From: an uncultured Muribaculaceae bacterium | GTDB lineage: Bacteria; Bacteroidota; Bacteroidia; Bacteroidales; Muribaculaceae | Length of the DNA stretch: 64,000 bases | Reading direction: 5' to 3' | Assembly: GCA_910587475.1 (NCBI GenBank) | Contig: CAJUMR010000013.1 | Coordinates: 8,045 to 72,044, forward strand | Shown here: positions 51,678-60,062 of the stretch, one piece after another | How the letters are laid out: each line of letters starts with the position of its first letter | Numbering within the stretch: the stretch's first letter is position 1 | Translations under genes and position numbers: made by a program | The notes under the pieces: generated by a model | Told to the model about the DNA's origin: nothing | Databases searched by the model: none | The model's input: only the letters and a program-made list of their open reading frames with translations

Positions 51678-53774
51678 ATGCTTAAAAATTTATTGCGATG
51701 CGCCTTGATGGCGATTATAATCTCTTCGGTCCAACCGATCTGCGCCATCGACCGCGCAGGCGCATTGGACAGCCTCTATACTGCCCTCTCAAAAGCCCGC
51801 ACCGCGACCGACAGCGTGCCAATCCTTTTCAATATATATGACTGCGTCGACTTTCCTCAGCGAGGCGAGGCGCTTGAAAACATCTACGTCACGGCCAAAA
51901 GAGCCGGCAACTACAACGCGCAACTCGACGCGATGATATTGCTGGCAAGTTTCTATGAAGGCAACGATTCAATCCAGCATCTGCTCAACGAGCGCGTAAA
52001 CATGATTCCAGAAAGCGATGCGCAGAAAAGCACCGCCATCTACATACGATTGCGCCAGGCCGCCAAAGATCTGCGCATGCTACCCGAGAAAAAGCGTCAG
52101 CAGAGACTGCGGGAATATCTCTCCAGATACGACGAATCGATGAGACTCAACCTCTACGACCGTATCGAATATCTGTTCTACCTCTTGACCTGTGTCAGAA
52201 GCCAGACCGACGGCGATCTGCTGATCAGATACACTCTCGAACTGCAGGAACTGATTGACCAGCTGCCCTCGCGGGCGCTCGCGCTCAGAGCGCTCTTCTA
52301 CAACGAAGCCGCACTGAGCTATCTGGGCAACGACATGTATGACGAAGCGGTTGTCTCTGCAAAAAAGATGCTCGACGTCAACAAAGAGTACGACAAAATA
52401 CACGCTGCGGCAGGCCGAGAGTTCCGCAGCTACGCCGGTTCGACATATTTCTGCTACAACATACTGCTGATGTGCCACAAATCGCTGACTCCGGACGAAG
52501 TCGACTACTATTACACCGAAATGCAGAAACTCAAGGAAGAAAGTCCGAGATTCAAGACCGACTCCCTCGTCTGCGAGCGCACCGAAGTATATTATTTGAT
52601 GGCAAAAAAGCAATATGCCAAAGCAATCCCTGCCATACAAGCACTGCTCAACAAAAAAAACTCAAGGGTTGAATATAAATATCTCATCGAGGCCCTCATC
52701 GAAGCATCGGAAGCGACCGGCAACAAAGACGTCCTGCTTTTCGCTCTGAAAGCCAACGCCAAGCTACTGCAACGGCGCATCGAGACGAAAGCAGCCGAAA
52801 GCTATAAAGAGCTGCAGATCGTCTATGAGATGATCGACCTAAAAGAGAAGAACGACGTCCTTGCAAATGAAAATCACAAAATGGGCGAAGAGAGACACAA
52901 GGAGTTGATGACCTACTCGTTCATTGTGATCGCGATAATCATGTGTCTGCTGCTGATCGTCTACGGATTGTATCACAAGACCAAGCATCTCGCCAACCGC
53001 CTCGCAAGCTCCAACGAGTTGCTCATCGGCGAACGCGATGCCCTCAAAAAGACCCACGACGATCTGGTGGCGGCAAGAGACAAAGCAAAAGCCGCCGACA
53101 GGATCAAGACTGATTTTGTCAACAACATGAGCCATGAGATAAGGACTCCATTGACTGCGATCGTCGAATACTCGAACCTGATCTCCGACTGCGCCTCTGA
53201 AGACAAGCGGGGTTACATCAAGCGATTTGCCGACATCATTTCGCTCAACACCGACCTGCTGCTGACGTTGGTCAACGATGTGCTCGAACTGCCATCGCTC
53301 GAAAACGCCAAACTCACAATCCACAACACAGCATCGTCTGTACATGAAATGTGCCGACTTTCAATCGACAGCGTAAAAAAACACCTGAAAAAAGATGTGA
53401 AACTCGTCTTTGCAAACGAGAATGACAACGACGCGATCATCTACACTGATCCACATCGTACTGTAGAGGTGCTGCTCAATCTGCTGTCAAATGCTGCAAA
53501 ATTCACAGAAAAAGGCTCTATCGAACTGGCTTATAAGTTCTCCGACGACAACCAGTCCATCACTTTCTCAGTGACAGACACCGGCATCGGCATCCCGCGT
53601 GGAAAATCCGAGATAATCTTCTCCCGATTTGAAAAGCTGAACTCCGAGACCCAGGGCAACGGCCTCGGACTCTACATAGCGCGTCTGCTCGCCGGACTGC
53701 TAAAAGGTTCACTCCGTCTGGATACAGATTACCGCAAAGGCGCACGATTCCTGTTCACCATTCCGACCAAATGA
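51678..53774 (+). CDS. Sensor histidine kinase with TPR-like extracytoplasmic domain
   Basis: 698 residues from the ATG at 51678 (MLKNLLRCALMAIIISSVQPICA), chosen because it opens with a signal peptide. Residues 25-400 are helical and repeat-like, consistent with degenerate tetratricopeptides in the periplasm. One membrane helix follows at about 413-435 (SFIVIAIIMCLLLIVYGL), then a short coiled coil. The HisKA domain has the phospho-acceptor His near 485 in NNMSHEIRTPL. The ATPase domain has NLLSNAAKFT, DTGIGIP and GLGLYIA. No receiver domain, DNA-binding domain or response regulator is nearby, so its partner is unknown. Confidence 0.9.
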   Translation: MLKNLLRCALMAIIISSVQPICAIDRAGALDSLYTALSKARTATDSVPILFNIYDCVDFPQRGEALENIYVTAKRAGNYNAQLDAMILLASFYEGNDSIQHLLNERVNMIPESDAQKSTAIYIRLRQAAKDLRMLPEKKRQQRLREYLSRYDESMRLNLYDRIEYLFYLLTCVRSQTDGDLLIRYTLELQELIDQLPSRALALRALFYNEAALSYLGNDMYDEAVVSAKKMLDVNKEYDKIHAAAGREFRSYAGSTYFCYNILLMCHKSLTPDEVDYYYTEMQKLKEESPRFKTDSLVCERTEVYYLMAKKQYAKAIPAIQALLNKKNSRVEYKYLIEALIEASEATGNKDVLLFALKANAKLLQRRIETKAAESYKELQIVYEMIDLKEKNDVLANENHKMGEERHKELMTYSFIVIAIIMCLLLIVYGLYHKTKHLANRLASSNELLIGERDALKKTHDDLVAARDKAKAADRIKTDFVNNMSHEIRTPLTAIVEYSNLISDCASEDKRGYIKRFADIISLNTDLLLTLVNDVLELPSLENAKLTIHNTASSVHEMCRLSIDSVKKHLKKDVKLVFANENDNDAIIYTDPHRTVEVLLNLLSNAAKFTEKGSIELAYKFSDDNQSITFSVTDTGIGIPRGKSEIIFSRFEKLNSETQGNGLGLYIARLLAGLLKGSLRLDTDYRKGARFLFTIPTK

Positions 53775-53783
53775 CCGACGCCG

Positions 53784-54020
53784 CTACTGCGCAGCATAGG
53801 CTCTTACGGTCGACGACTCAACATCGACGCCAAATTCCTTGGCCTTAGCCATAATAGCCCTCGCAAGCCGGGGTTTAAGATCCTCGGGGCAATATCTGAA
53901 ATAAGCCTCCGCAGCCCTCACGTGGACAGCATCAGGCATAGGGTATTCGCGGCGTTCAGGCAAGCCGAACACCGAATCGGGCAATTGCTTTTTCTCTTCG
54001 TAGGTCAATCGGTCGTTCAT
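53784..54020 (-). CDS. Small DUF6582-like protein
   Basis: 78 residues. The centre reads LPDSVFGLPERREYPMPD with HVRAAEAYFRYC after it, similar to the LPDSAF-type short proteins annotated as DUF6582, several from phages. Function is unknown. It is soluble and has no signal peptide. Convergent with the sensor kinase gene, 9 bp apart, without a clear terminator between them. Confidence 0.7.
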   Translation of the reverse strand: MNDRLTYEEKKQLPDSVFGLPERREYPMPDAVHVRAAEAYFRYCPEDLKPRLARAIMAKAKEFGVDVESSTVRAYAAQ

Positions 54021-54145
54021 AGTGCTGTTATTTTATTCATCACCTAAACGGCTATAGCCCGACATATGTTCACGATCGCTCAGACAATATCGTGCTCCGG
54101 AAGCATCGCGGCCGCCCCTCAAGACGATCACGCTCAAAAAGATTC

Positions 54146-54175
54146 TTGCCATATGGTGAATTTTTAGTAAATTTG
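54146..54175 (+). promoter_or_regulatory. Promoter of pheT
   Basis: TTG at 54146-54148, 19 bp, then TAAATTTG at 54168-54175, 48 bp before the ATG at 54224. Confidence 0.65.
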
Positions 54176-54223
54176 CATATTAAAAACTTCTTAATCAGCA
54201 AAACCAACCATATTTCGGCAAAA

Positions 54224-56698
54224 ATGAACATTTCATATAGCTGGCTAAAGCAATATATCGACCTGCCTCTGTCGCCGGAGGAGCTCTCTGAAGTACTAAC
54301 ATCTATCGGACTTGAAACAGGAGGCATCGAACGCGTCGAATCCGTCAAAGGCGGTCTCCGCGGAATAGTCATCGGCAAAGTGCTGACATGCATCGAGCAT
54401 CCAAACAGTGACCATCTCCACATCACAACCGTCGACCTTGGCGGCGACGAGCCGGTACAGATCGTCTGCGGTGCCCCGAACGTTGCCGCCGGCCAGACAG
54501 TAGTCGTTGCCACAGTCGGCACGACGCTTTACGGCGAAGGTGATGAAACCTTCCAGATTAAGAAATCGAAGATACGCGGTGTGGAATCTTTCGGTATGAT
54601 ATGTGCCGAAGATGAAATTGGCATCGGAAACTCTCACGACGGCATCATTGTAATCGACAAAGAAGTAGCACCCGGCACTCCTGCGGCTGAGTTCTATGAA
54701 CTTCACGACGACTACGTGCTTGAAGTCGACCTTACCCCCAACCGCATCGACGCCGCATCTCATTTCGGAGTAGCGCGCGATGTCGCCGCTTGGCTCGACT
54801 GCCATGCCGACCATCATGATCTCATCCGCCCGTCAGTCGACGACTTCAAAATCGACAGCAGTGACAATGCAGTCAAAGTTACTGTCGAAAACAACGAGGC
54901 ATGCACACGCTACTGCGGTCTGACCATACGCGGCGTCAAGGTCGCTGAAAGCCCCGAATGGCTCAAGGATCGGCTGTCGGCAATCGGACAGCGCCCGATC
55001 AACAACATTGTCGACATCACCAACTACATACTCCACGCTTTCGGGCAACCGCTCCACTGCTTTGATCTCGCCAAAGTAAAAGGCGAAAAAATCGTTGTAA
55101 GGAATTGCCCGGAAGGCACTCCGTTCACAACTCTTGACGAAGTCGAAAGAAAGCTCAACGCCGCCGACCTGATGATCTGCAACGAAAGCGACCCCATGTG
55201 TATCGCCGGTGTATTCGGCGGCCTCGACTCTGGCGTCACCGAAACTGCTACATCAATTTTCCTCGAAAGCGCATGCTTCAACCCGACATCTGTGCGTCGT
55301 ACTGCAAGACGCCACGGCCTCAGCACCGACTCATCATTCCGTTTCGAACGCGGTGTCGATCCTAACGGCTGTATGTACGCCCTTAAGCTCGCCGCTCTGA
55401 TGATAAAAGACCTTGCCGGCGGCGAGATCTGCGGCGAACCTGTCGACATCTACCCTGCACCCGTAGCTCCATACTCCGTGGAGATGACATACGACGAGAT
55501 CACCCGTCTGATCGGCATCGAAATCCCGGCGGCCACCGTCGATGCGATCCTCCGGTCACTCGAAATCGAGATCACTCACCGGAGCGACGACGGCAAGACT
55601 CTGTCGCTCGCCGTGCCAACTTACCGCGTTGATGTCCGACGTCCGTGCGACGTTATCGAAGACCTGCTGCGCATCTATGGCTACAACAACGTGCCGATGA
55701 CCACCACTGTACACTCGTCGCTGTCCTACAAGTCTCTCACCGACGAGGCCGACGACCTGATGAAAACAGTGGCTGAACAACTCTCGGCCGCAGGATTCAA
55801 TGAAATCCTCAACAATTCGCTGACTGCCGAAGCTTACTACCAAGAGCTTGAAAGCATGCCCGCCGACCATTGCGTCAAACTGCTTAATCCGCTCAGCCAG
55901 GATCTCAACGTGATGAGACAGACTCTCCTGTTCGGAGGACTTGAATCGATTGCCCACAACGTGAACCGCCGTCTCGAAGACTTGCTGTTCTACGAATTTG
56001 GAAACGTTTACTTCCGTAATCCCCAGATAGAACCGACCGCCGATCGCCCCCTCGCGCCCTACAGCGAAGGCTCACGACTCGCGATCTGGATGACCGGATG
56101 CAGCCGCAAGGCAAGCTGGTCTCACTCTGCCGAAGAAGCAACGTTCTACGACTTACGCGCCCATGTCGAAAACATTTTCGCAAGATTGGGCATCACAATG
56201 CGCGAACTTGCCTACACTTCAGTCTCAGACGAGATTTTTGCCGCAGCGCTGTCTGTTGCAACACGCTCAGGCAAGCAACTCGGACGTCTCGGCATAGTCC
56301 GTCCCGACATCGCCAAACGCTGTGACGTGCGCCAGACTGTATTCTTCGCCGAACTCGATTGGAAAGCTCTCGTAGCCCTCGCCGTCAAACGCAACGTGAC
56401 TTACGCTCCGCTGCCAAAGACCCACCCTGTCAAGCGCGACCTCTCGCTCCTGATTGACGCATCTGTCACAATGGCCGACATCGAACGCGTCGTGAGAGAA
56501 AGCGAACGCAACCTGCTCCGCGACGTCAGCCTTTTCGACGTCTACGAAGGCAAGAACCTGCCCGCAGGCAAAAAATCTTATGCGATCTCGATGCTGCTTC
56601 AGGACAACGAGAAGACTCTCCAGGACAAATACATCGATCAGGTGATGAACCGAATCATCTCCAATCTCGAAAAGAAACTCGGTGCTCAGCTAAGATAA
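54224..56698 (+). CDS. pheT: Phenylalanine-tRNA ligase beta subunit
   Basis: 824 residues from the ATG at 54224 (MNISYSWLKQYIDLPLSPEE); longer in-frame readings cross the promoter. Domains in order: tRNA-binding OB fold (about 40-150, VLTCIEHPNSDHLHITTVD), B3/B4 (DVTPNRIDAASH-like segment near 170, then HAFGQPLHCFDLAK), B5, catalytic-like core with NPLSQDLNVMRQTL, and a C-terminal anticodon-binding domain (PKTHPVKRDLSLLID). It pairs with PheS to charge tRNA-Phe; pheS is not adjacent. yebC follows 49 bp downstream. Confidence 0.95.
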   Translation: MNISYSWLKQYIDLPLSPEELSEVLTSIGLETGGIERVESVKGGLRGIVIGKVLTCIEHPNSDHLHITTVDLGGDEPVQIVCGAPNVAAGQTVVVATVGTTLYGEGDETFQIKKSKIRGVESFGMICAEDEIGIGNSHDGIIVIDKEVAPGTPAAEFYELHDDYVLEVDLTPNRIDAASHFGVARDVAAWLDCHADHHDLIRPSVDDFKIDSSDNAVKVTVENNEACTRYCGLTIRGVKVAESPEWLKDRLSAIGQRPINNIVDITNYILHAFGQPLHCFDLAKVKGEKIVVRNCPEGTPFTTLDEVERKLNAADLMICNESDPMCIAGVFGGLDSGVTETATSIFLESACFNPTSVRRTARRHGLSTDSSFRFERGVDPNGCMYALKLAALMIKDLAGGEICGEPVDIYPAPVAPYSVEMTYDEITRLIGIEIPAATVDAILRSLEIEITHRSDDGKTLSLAVPTYRVDVRRPCDVIEDLLRIYGYNNVPMTTTVHSSLSYKSLTDEADDLMKTVAEQLSAAGFNEILNNSLTAEAYYQELESMPADHCVKLLNPLSQDLNVMRQTLLFGGLESIAHNVNRRLEDLLFYEFGNVYFRNPQIEPTADRPLAPYSEGSRLAIWMTGCSRKASWSHSAEEATFYDLRAHVENIFARLGITMRELAYTSVSDEIFAAALSVATRSGKQLGRLGIVRPDIAKRCDVRQTVFFAELDWKALVALAVKRNVTYAPLPKTHPVKRDLSLLIDASVTMADIERVVRESERNLLRDVSLFDVYEGKNLPAGKKSYAISMLLQDNEKTLQDKYIDQVMNRIISNLEKKLGAQLR

Positions 56699-56747
56699 AC
56701 CGCACAATAAGACAAACCAAAATAAACTATCAAAAATACTTCTACCA

Positions 56748-57494
56748 ATGGGAAGAGCATTTGAATACCGCAAAGCAAGAAAACTTAAACGCTGGGGCAA
56801 CATGTCCCGAACATTTACACGCATCGGTAAAGAAATAACCATTGCCGCCAAAGCCGGTGGTCCCGATCCCTCGACCAACCCCCGTCTACGCGCACTCATG
56901 CAGAACGCAAAGGCAGCAAACATGCCGAAAGACACCGTCGAACGCGCCATCAAGAAGGCAACTGACAAGGACGCCGGAGACTACAAGGAAATCACCTACG
57001 AAGGATACGGCCCCTTCGGCATCGCCATCTTCGTTGAGGCTGCTACCGACAACAACACCCGCACAGTAGCCAACGTGCGTTCATACTTCAACAAACACGG
57101 CGGCTCACTCGGCACACAAGGTTCGCTCACATTCCTTTTCGATCACAAATCTGTATTTAAAATCAAACCCAAAGACGGTGTAGGTCTCGACGATCTCGAA
57201 CTGGAACTCATCGACTATGGTGTTGACGAACTCGGCCATGACGAAGACGAGGACGGAAACGAACAGATCGTGCTCTACGGTGCCTTCGAAGAATATTCCA
57301 ATATCCAGAAATACCTCGAAGACAACGGCTTTGAAATCATCAGCTCTGAATTCGAACGCATCCCCAACGATCTGAAAGACGTAACTCCCGAACAGCGTGA
57401 GTCTGTCAACAAACTGCTCGAAAAAATCGAGGAGGACGAGGACGTTCAGAACGTTTTCCACAACATGCGCGAAGACGACTCTGACGAAGAATAA
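56748..57494 (+). CDS. yebC: YebC/PmpR family regulatory protein
   Basis: 248 residues. It starts MGRAFEYRKARKLKRWGNMS, a Bacteroidetes variant of the family start, followed by FTRIGKEITIAAKAGGPDP and NMPKDTVERAIKKA. The C-terminus is acidic (EEDEDVQNVFHNM). YebC proteins were described as transcription regulators. Recent work links them to relieving ribosome stalling. It follows pheT by 49 bp and ends before a strong terminator at 57516-57563. Confidence 0.94.
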   Translation: MGRAFEYRKARKLKRWGNMSRTFTRIGKEITIAAKAGGPDPSTNPRLRALMQNAKAANMPKDTVERAIKKATDKDAGDYKEITYEGYGPFGIAIFVEAATDNNTRTVANVRSYFNKHGGSLGTQGSLTFLFDHKSVFKIKPKDGVGLDDLELELIDYGVDELGHDEDEDGNEQIVLYGAFEEYSNIQKYLEDNGFEIISSEFERIPNDLKDVTPEQRESVNKLLEKIEEDEDVQNVFHNMREDDSDEE

Positions 57495-57515
57495 TAATAG
57501 TTAATCAGCAACATC

Positions 57516-57563
57516 AAAGCCGCTGCGCGACTCATCCGCAATGATGAACGCAGCGGCTTTTTT
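57516..57563 (+). terminator. Intrinsic terminator of pheT-yebC
   Basis: AAAGCCGCTGCG (57516-57527), a 21-base loop, CGCAGCGGCTTTTTT (57549-57563). 12-bp perfect stem with a T-run, 21 bp past the yebC stop. Confidence 0.92.
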
Positions 57564-57580
57564 CTAAAAAACCTTACACC

Positions 57581-57808
57581 ATGAGCGACAACGATCTCGT
57601 AATCATAGCCACTTTCGACCACGACTGGCAGGCTCACATCGCCAAAGATCTCCTCGCAGAGGCCGACATTCCTTCGGTCCTCGACAACGAGATCTTCTCA
57701 TCACTCTATCCGATAGGCTTCAACTCCATCGGAGGAGTCAACCTGAGAGTATTCAGCCGCGACAAAAAGCGCGCTCAACACATAATCAATAACGCTAAAC
57801 TATCATGA
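57581..57808 (+). CDS. DUF2007 family protein
   Basis: 75 residues. The sequence LVIIATFDHDWQAHIAKDLL with LLAEADIPSVLDNE and GGVNLRVFSRDKKRAQHII matches the short DUF2007 domain, labelled as a putative signal-transducing protein. It has no membrane segment. It starts 17 bp after a strong terminator, so it must have its own promoter there. Its stop overlaps the next gene by 4 bp. Confidence 0.85.
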   Translation: MSDNDLVIIATFDHDWQAHIAKDLLAEADIPSVLDNEIFSSLYPIGFNSIGGVNLRVFSRDKKRAQHIINNAKLS

Positions 57809-58206
57809 AACTTCTTACCATCTCACTGGCTGCTTTGTCAGTCTTCATGCTGAATTCATGCTGCCGGACTGCATGTCAAGCCGACCCGGCATCTGACACC
57901 GGCAATCAGAACACCGGCAATCAAATCCGCATCAACGTATTTTTCACGGCAAATAACGATGCCGATATTCAGGAGATAAAAGCCGTTGCCGACAGTCTCG
58001 TCACAGCGTCGCGCAACGATGCAGGATGTATCGACTACGATTTTCTCGAAAGCACAACGACACCGGGATTATTTATGATAATCGAGACCTGGGAGAACGA
58101 CTCACTGCTGAAAATCCACAGCCAAGCGCCCCACTTCAAGAAGTATGTACCCCGGCTCAACGAACTTGGGCAGACATCGTCGCGACGTTTCAGCATCGAA
58201 AACTAA
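57805..58206 (+). CDS. Antibiotic biosynthesis monooxygenase-fold lipoprotein
   Basis: 133 residues with a lipobox (MLNSC followed by CRT), so lipid-anchored. A short Gly-Asn-Gln linker (TGNQNTGNQ, from a 15-bp direct repeat) precedes an ABM ferredoxin-like domain: RINVFFTAN, CIDYDFLESTTTPGLFMIIETW and PHFKKYVPRL. Cytoplasmic relatives are quinol monooxygenases or haem-binding; the role of an exported form is unknown. Its ATG overlaps the DUF2007 stop by 4 bp. Confidence 0.82.
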   Translation: MKLLTISLAALSVFMLNSCCRTACQADPASDTGNQNTGNQIRINVFFTANNDADIQEIKAVADSLVTASRNDAGCIDYDFLESTTTPGLFMIIETWENDSLLKIHSQAPHFKKYVPRLNELGQTSSRRFSIEN

Positions 58207-58224
58207 CGCCGACCGACTTTCTTG

Positions 58225-58253
58225 ACCCCGGTGCGTTTCAATCGCGCCGGGGT
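58225..58253 (+). terminator. Terminator hairpin after the ABM lipoprotein gene
   Basis: ACCCCGGTGCG (58225-58235), loop TTTCAAT, CGCGCCGGGGT (58243-58253), one G-U pair, followed by TATTATTGT. It may work in both directions, also ending the VKOR gene on the other strand. Confidence 0.75.
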
Positions 58254-58356
58254 TATTATTGTCTTCCTACCCGAAAAACGCATTTCATTCAGTTCCAGAG
58301 CATCGAGAGCCCTACTCCCTGGCAAACATGCCAATAATTCACCGATATTCATAGAT

Positions 58357-59367
58357 TCAATCTTTATTATTTCTATCGAGCAAGGGCATGATCGCATTGA
58401 GCCCGAGCATCACAGCCAGATAGGTCGCGCATAGCACCACAAAATCAATTCCCACGGGCCAAGCATACTTGAGCCATCCCCCACCGAGGTAACAGAAAAA
58501 CAACAGCCAGAGCATCGACTGCACACACAAGCAAAGCGTACACCACGTTTTGGCCTTGAAACGCTGATACCACACACTCCAGAACGAGAATGGCAGACAC
58601 AACACATTGCACAAGGCGAGTGCGCCGATACATTGCGGAAACATCAGCAGACACAACAACGACACGCTGAAATAGGCAAACCCGACCTCACTCCATCCGA
58701 ATATTCCGAAGAATTTCGATGCAGTAGTGCTTAGAATGTCATCGCAACCTCCGGCTTCCACGACCGAGCACACAGCATCGGCATGCCGGTTTTTTATGTG
58801 TGCCGATTTCTGCACAAGAAGCCATGTCACATACAACCCGGCCACATCGATCAATGCAAGCAGAGCAGTTGACAGATGTCTGTAGACTCCATTGCTGACA
58901 AATGCATAGACAAACAAGGCCAGGCATGCGGCCAAAAGCACCCATTTCTTAGCCCTGTTGGCTACCTCTGTAAATCGGTGGGATTCATATTCAGGTTCGC
59001 CGGCATTGTCAGAAGGAGAAGCGACAAGCACGCGTCCGGTCATCGCACGGCGCAATCGTTCACAATCGACCTTTTCAACCTGCGACTGCGACAGATATGT
59101 CGCCATGCCGCCGGATACGTCGCTGACGATTACATAACCGTTGGACAATTGGGCGATGAAAGGCACAGGTATCTGTTCAATCGATGCAGACTCCCCGAGC
59201 TCTATGCCGCAGCTTTCGACACCATAGCTTTCGAGCAACTTTTTCATTCCGAACATCGTCTGGAAAGGCATCGTCCGAAACTTCATGTCGCTGTAGCCCT
59301 TGGTATGCTTCACGCCAAGCGCCGCAAGGTAATCGGTAAATATGGTCGTGTCCTCGCCCGATATCAT
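58357..59367 (-). CDS. VKOR-family protein with peptidase C39-like N-terminus
   Basis: 336 residues. The N-terminal 130 residues resemble a C39 peptidase-type domain (FGMKKLLESYGV near 38, VPFIAQLSNGYVIVSDV near 68) but show no catalytic cysteine at the expected place. Then come five membrane helices of the vitamin K epoxide reductase fold with a periplasmic loop CSVVEAGGCDDIL and the CxxC in KTWCTLCLCVQ. VKOR re-oxidises a disulfide-bond partner using quinone. The gene begins 3 bp after a thioredoxin gene, the likely partner. No C-terminal DsbA/thioredoxin domain is fused here. Confidence 0.85.
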   Translation of the reverse strand: MISGEDTTIFTDYLAALGVKHTKGYSDMKFRTMPFQTMFGMKKLLESYGVESCGIELGESASIEQIPVPFIAQLSNGYVIVSDVSGGMATYLSQSQVEKVDCERLRRAMTGRVLVASPSDNAGEPEYESHRFTEVANRAKKWVLLAACLALFVYAFVSNGVYRHLSTALLALIDVAGLYVTWLLVQKSAHIKNRHADAVCSVVEAGGCDDILSTTASKFFGIFGWSEVGFAYFSVSLLCLLMFPQCIGALALCNVLCLPFSFWSVWYQRFKAKTWCTLCLCVQSMLWLLFFCYLGGGWLKYAWPVGIDFVVLCATYLAVMLGLNAIMPLLDRNNKD

Positions 59368-59370
59368 CGC

Positions 59371-59667
59371 TTACCGGATATGGGTCATGATTTTATTGAG
59401 CAATTCGTCGGCAGCCATTTCTCCAGACTGGCGCCAAACCTTCTTACCATTCTTGTAGAGAATAAATGTCGGGGTGCCATTGACCTCTTCCGCGTCGGCC
59501 GCCTCTGCATTTGTGTCGACATCGAGCTGCACAACTTTCACACGCCCCTCAAGCATCTCACCGATCTGCCCGACTGCCGGAGCCATCGCCTTGCAATGGC
59601 CGCACCATGTGGCGTAAAATTCCACCAGAACGTTTTCGTCCTCGCGTATCATCTGATCATAAGTCAT
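59371..59667 (-). CDS. Thioredoxin-fold protein
   Basis: 98 residues. The active site is WCGHC (FYATWCGHCKAMAP) with Cys near 22 and 25, and the cis-proline is in NGTPTFILY. The usual CGPC of thioredoxin is replaced by CGHC, as in disulfide isomerases, which suggests a more oxidising partner. No signal peptide is visible, so it is probably cytoplasmic unless its start is misread. It is the first gene of the operon with the VKOR gene, 3 bp upstream. Its 5' side faces the non-coding RNA locus. Confidence 0.9.
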   Translation of the reverse strand: MTYDQMIREDENVLVEFYATWCGHCKAMAPAVGQIGEMLEGRVKVVQLDVDTNAEAADAEEVNGTPTFILYKNGKKVWRQSGEMAADELLNKIMTHIR

Positions 59668-59760
59668 ATCTATAATATACTTTATGGATTAATATTATTA
59701 CGGAGTGAAAACACCGCGCGACCATCCAAAGTTTAAGACTCGACAGAAAAGACATGGCAT

Positions 59761-60010
59761 AAAAAAAGTTTCCTCAGCACATTTCTAACAATGAACTGAG
59801 GACTAAAGCCATTAGGCATGATTTTGTGATTCTAAAGATAAATGCTTGTATTGCAAATAAAAGTGTAGAGATTATATCATACTTACTTATCTACACCCTT
59901 ACAAAATCGTCAGGCGTCATCACGACGTTCAGGTTTTGCATGCCTCAGCTTAGTCCTTAAGTGATTGTGTAAATAATTATTGGCCTAAGTCAAAGCAGAA
60001 GGTGCTTTAA
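59761..60010 (-). ncRNA. Structured non-coding RNA, possibly 6S-like
   Basis: About 250 nt between its own -7 element (TAACTTTG, 60024-60017) and a terminator with a seven-T tail (59761-59767). On the plus strand, the arms are 59992-59997 with 60003-60008 (5' hairpin, loop GAAGG); 59799-59806 with 59950-59957 (AGGACTAA/TTAGTCCT); 59814-59820 with 59939-59945 (AGGCATG/CATGCCT); 59820-59827 with 59901-59908 (GATTTTGT/ACAAAATC); and 59863-59869 with 59890-59896 (GTGTAGA/TCTACAC). The nesting gives a long rod with bulges and a terminal hairpin, as in 6S RNA. No open frame fits. Identity is inference; other Bacteroidales-specific classes are possible. Confidence 0.7.
59772..59801 (-). terminator. 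Terminator of the non-coding RNA
   Basis: CCTCAG (59772-59777) and CTGAGG (59796-59801) on the plus strand form a stem whose minus-strand product is followed by GAAACTTTTTTTATG. Part of the stem overlaps the rod's closing pairs, so rod and terminator may compete. Confidence 0.8.
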
Positions 60011-60016
60011 GCGATA

Positions 60017-60024
60017 CAAAGTTA
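60017..60024 (-). promoter_or_regulatory. -7 promoter element of the non-coding RNA
   Basis: TAACTTTG on the minus strand; RNA would start near 60010. No ideal -33 element at 19-20 bp, which weakens it slightly. Confidence 0.6.
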
Positions 60025-60062
60025 CGCATTATTGGGCAATTAATTTGCTACGTTATGCTTTT

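Noticed and set aside
51485..51748. An open frame on the minus strand before the sensor kinase
   Set aside because: It runs across the kinase start and has no coding character or family match.
57897..57926. A 15-bp direct repeat ACACCGGCAATCAGA/A
   Set aside because: It only encodes the TGNQ-TGNQ linker of the lipoprotein and is a small in-frame duplication, not a repeat array.
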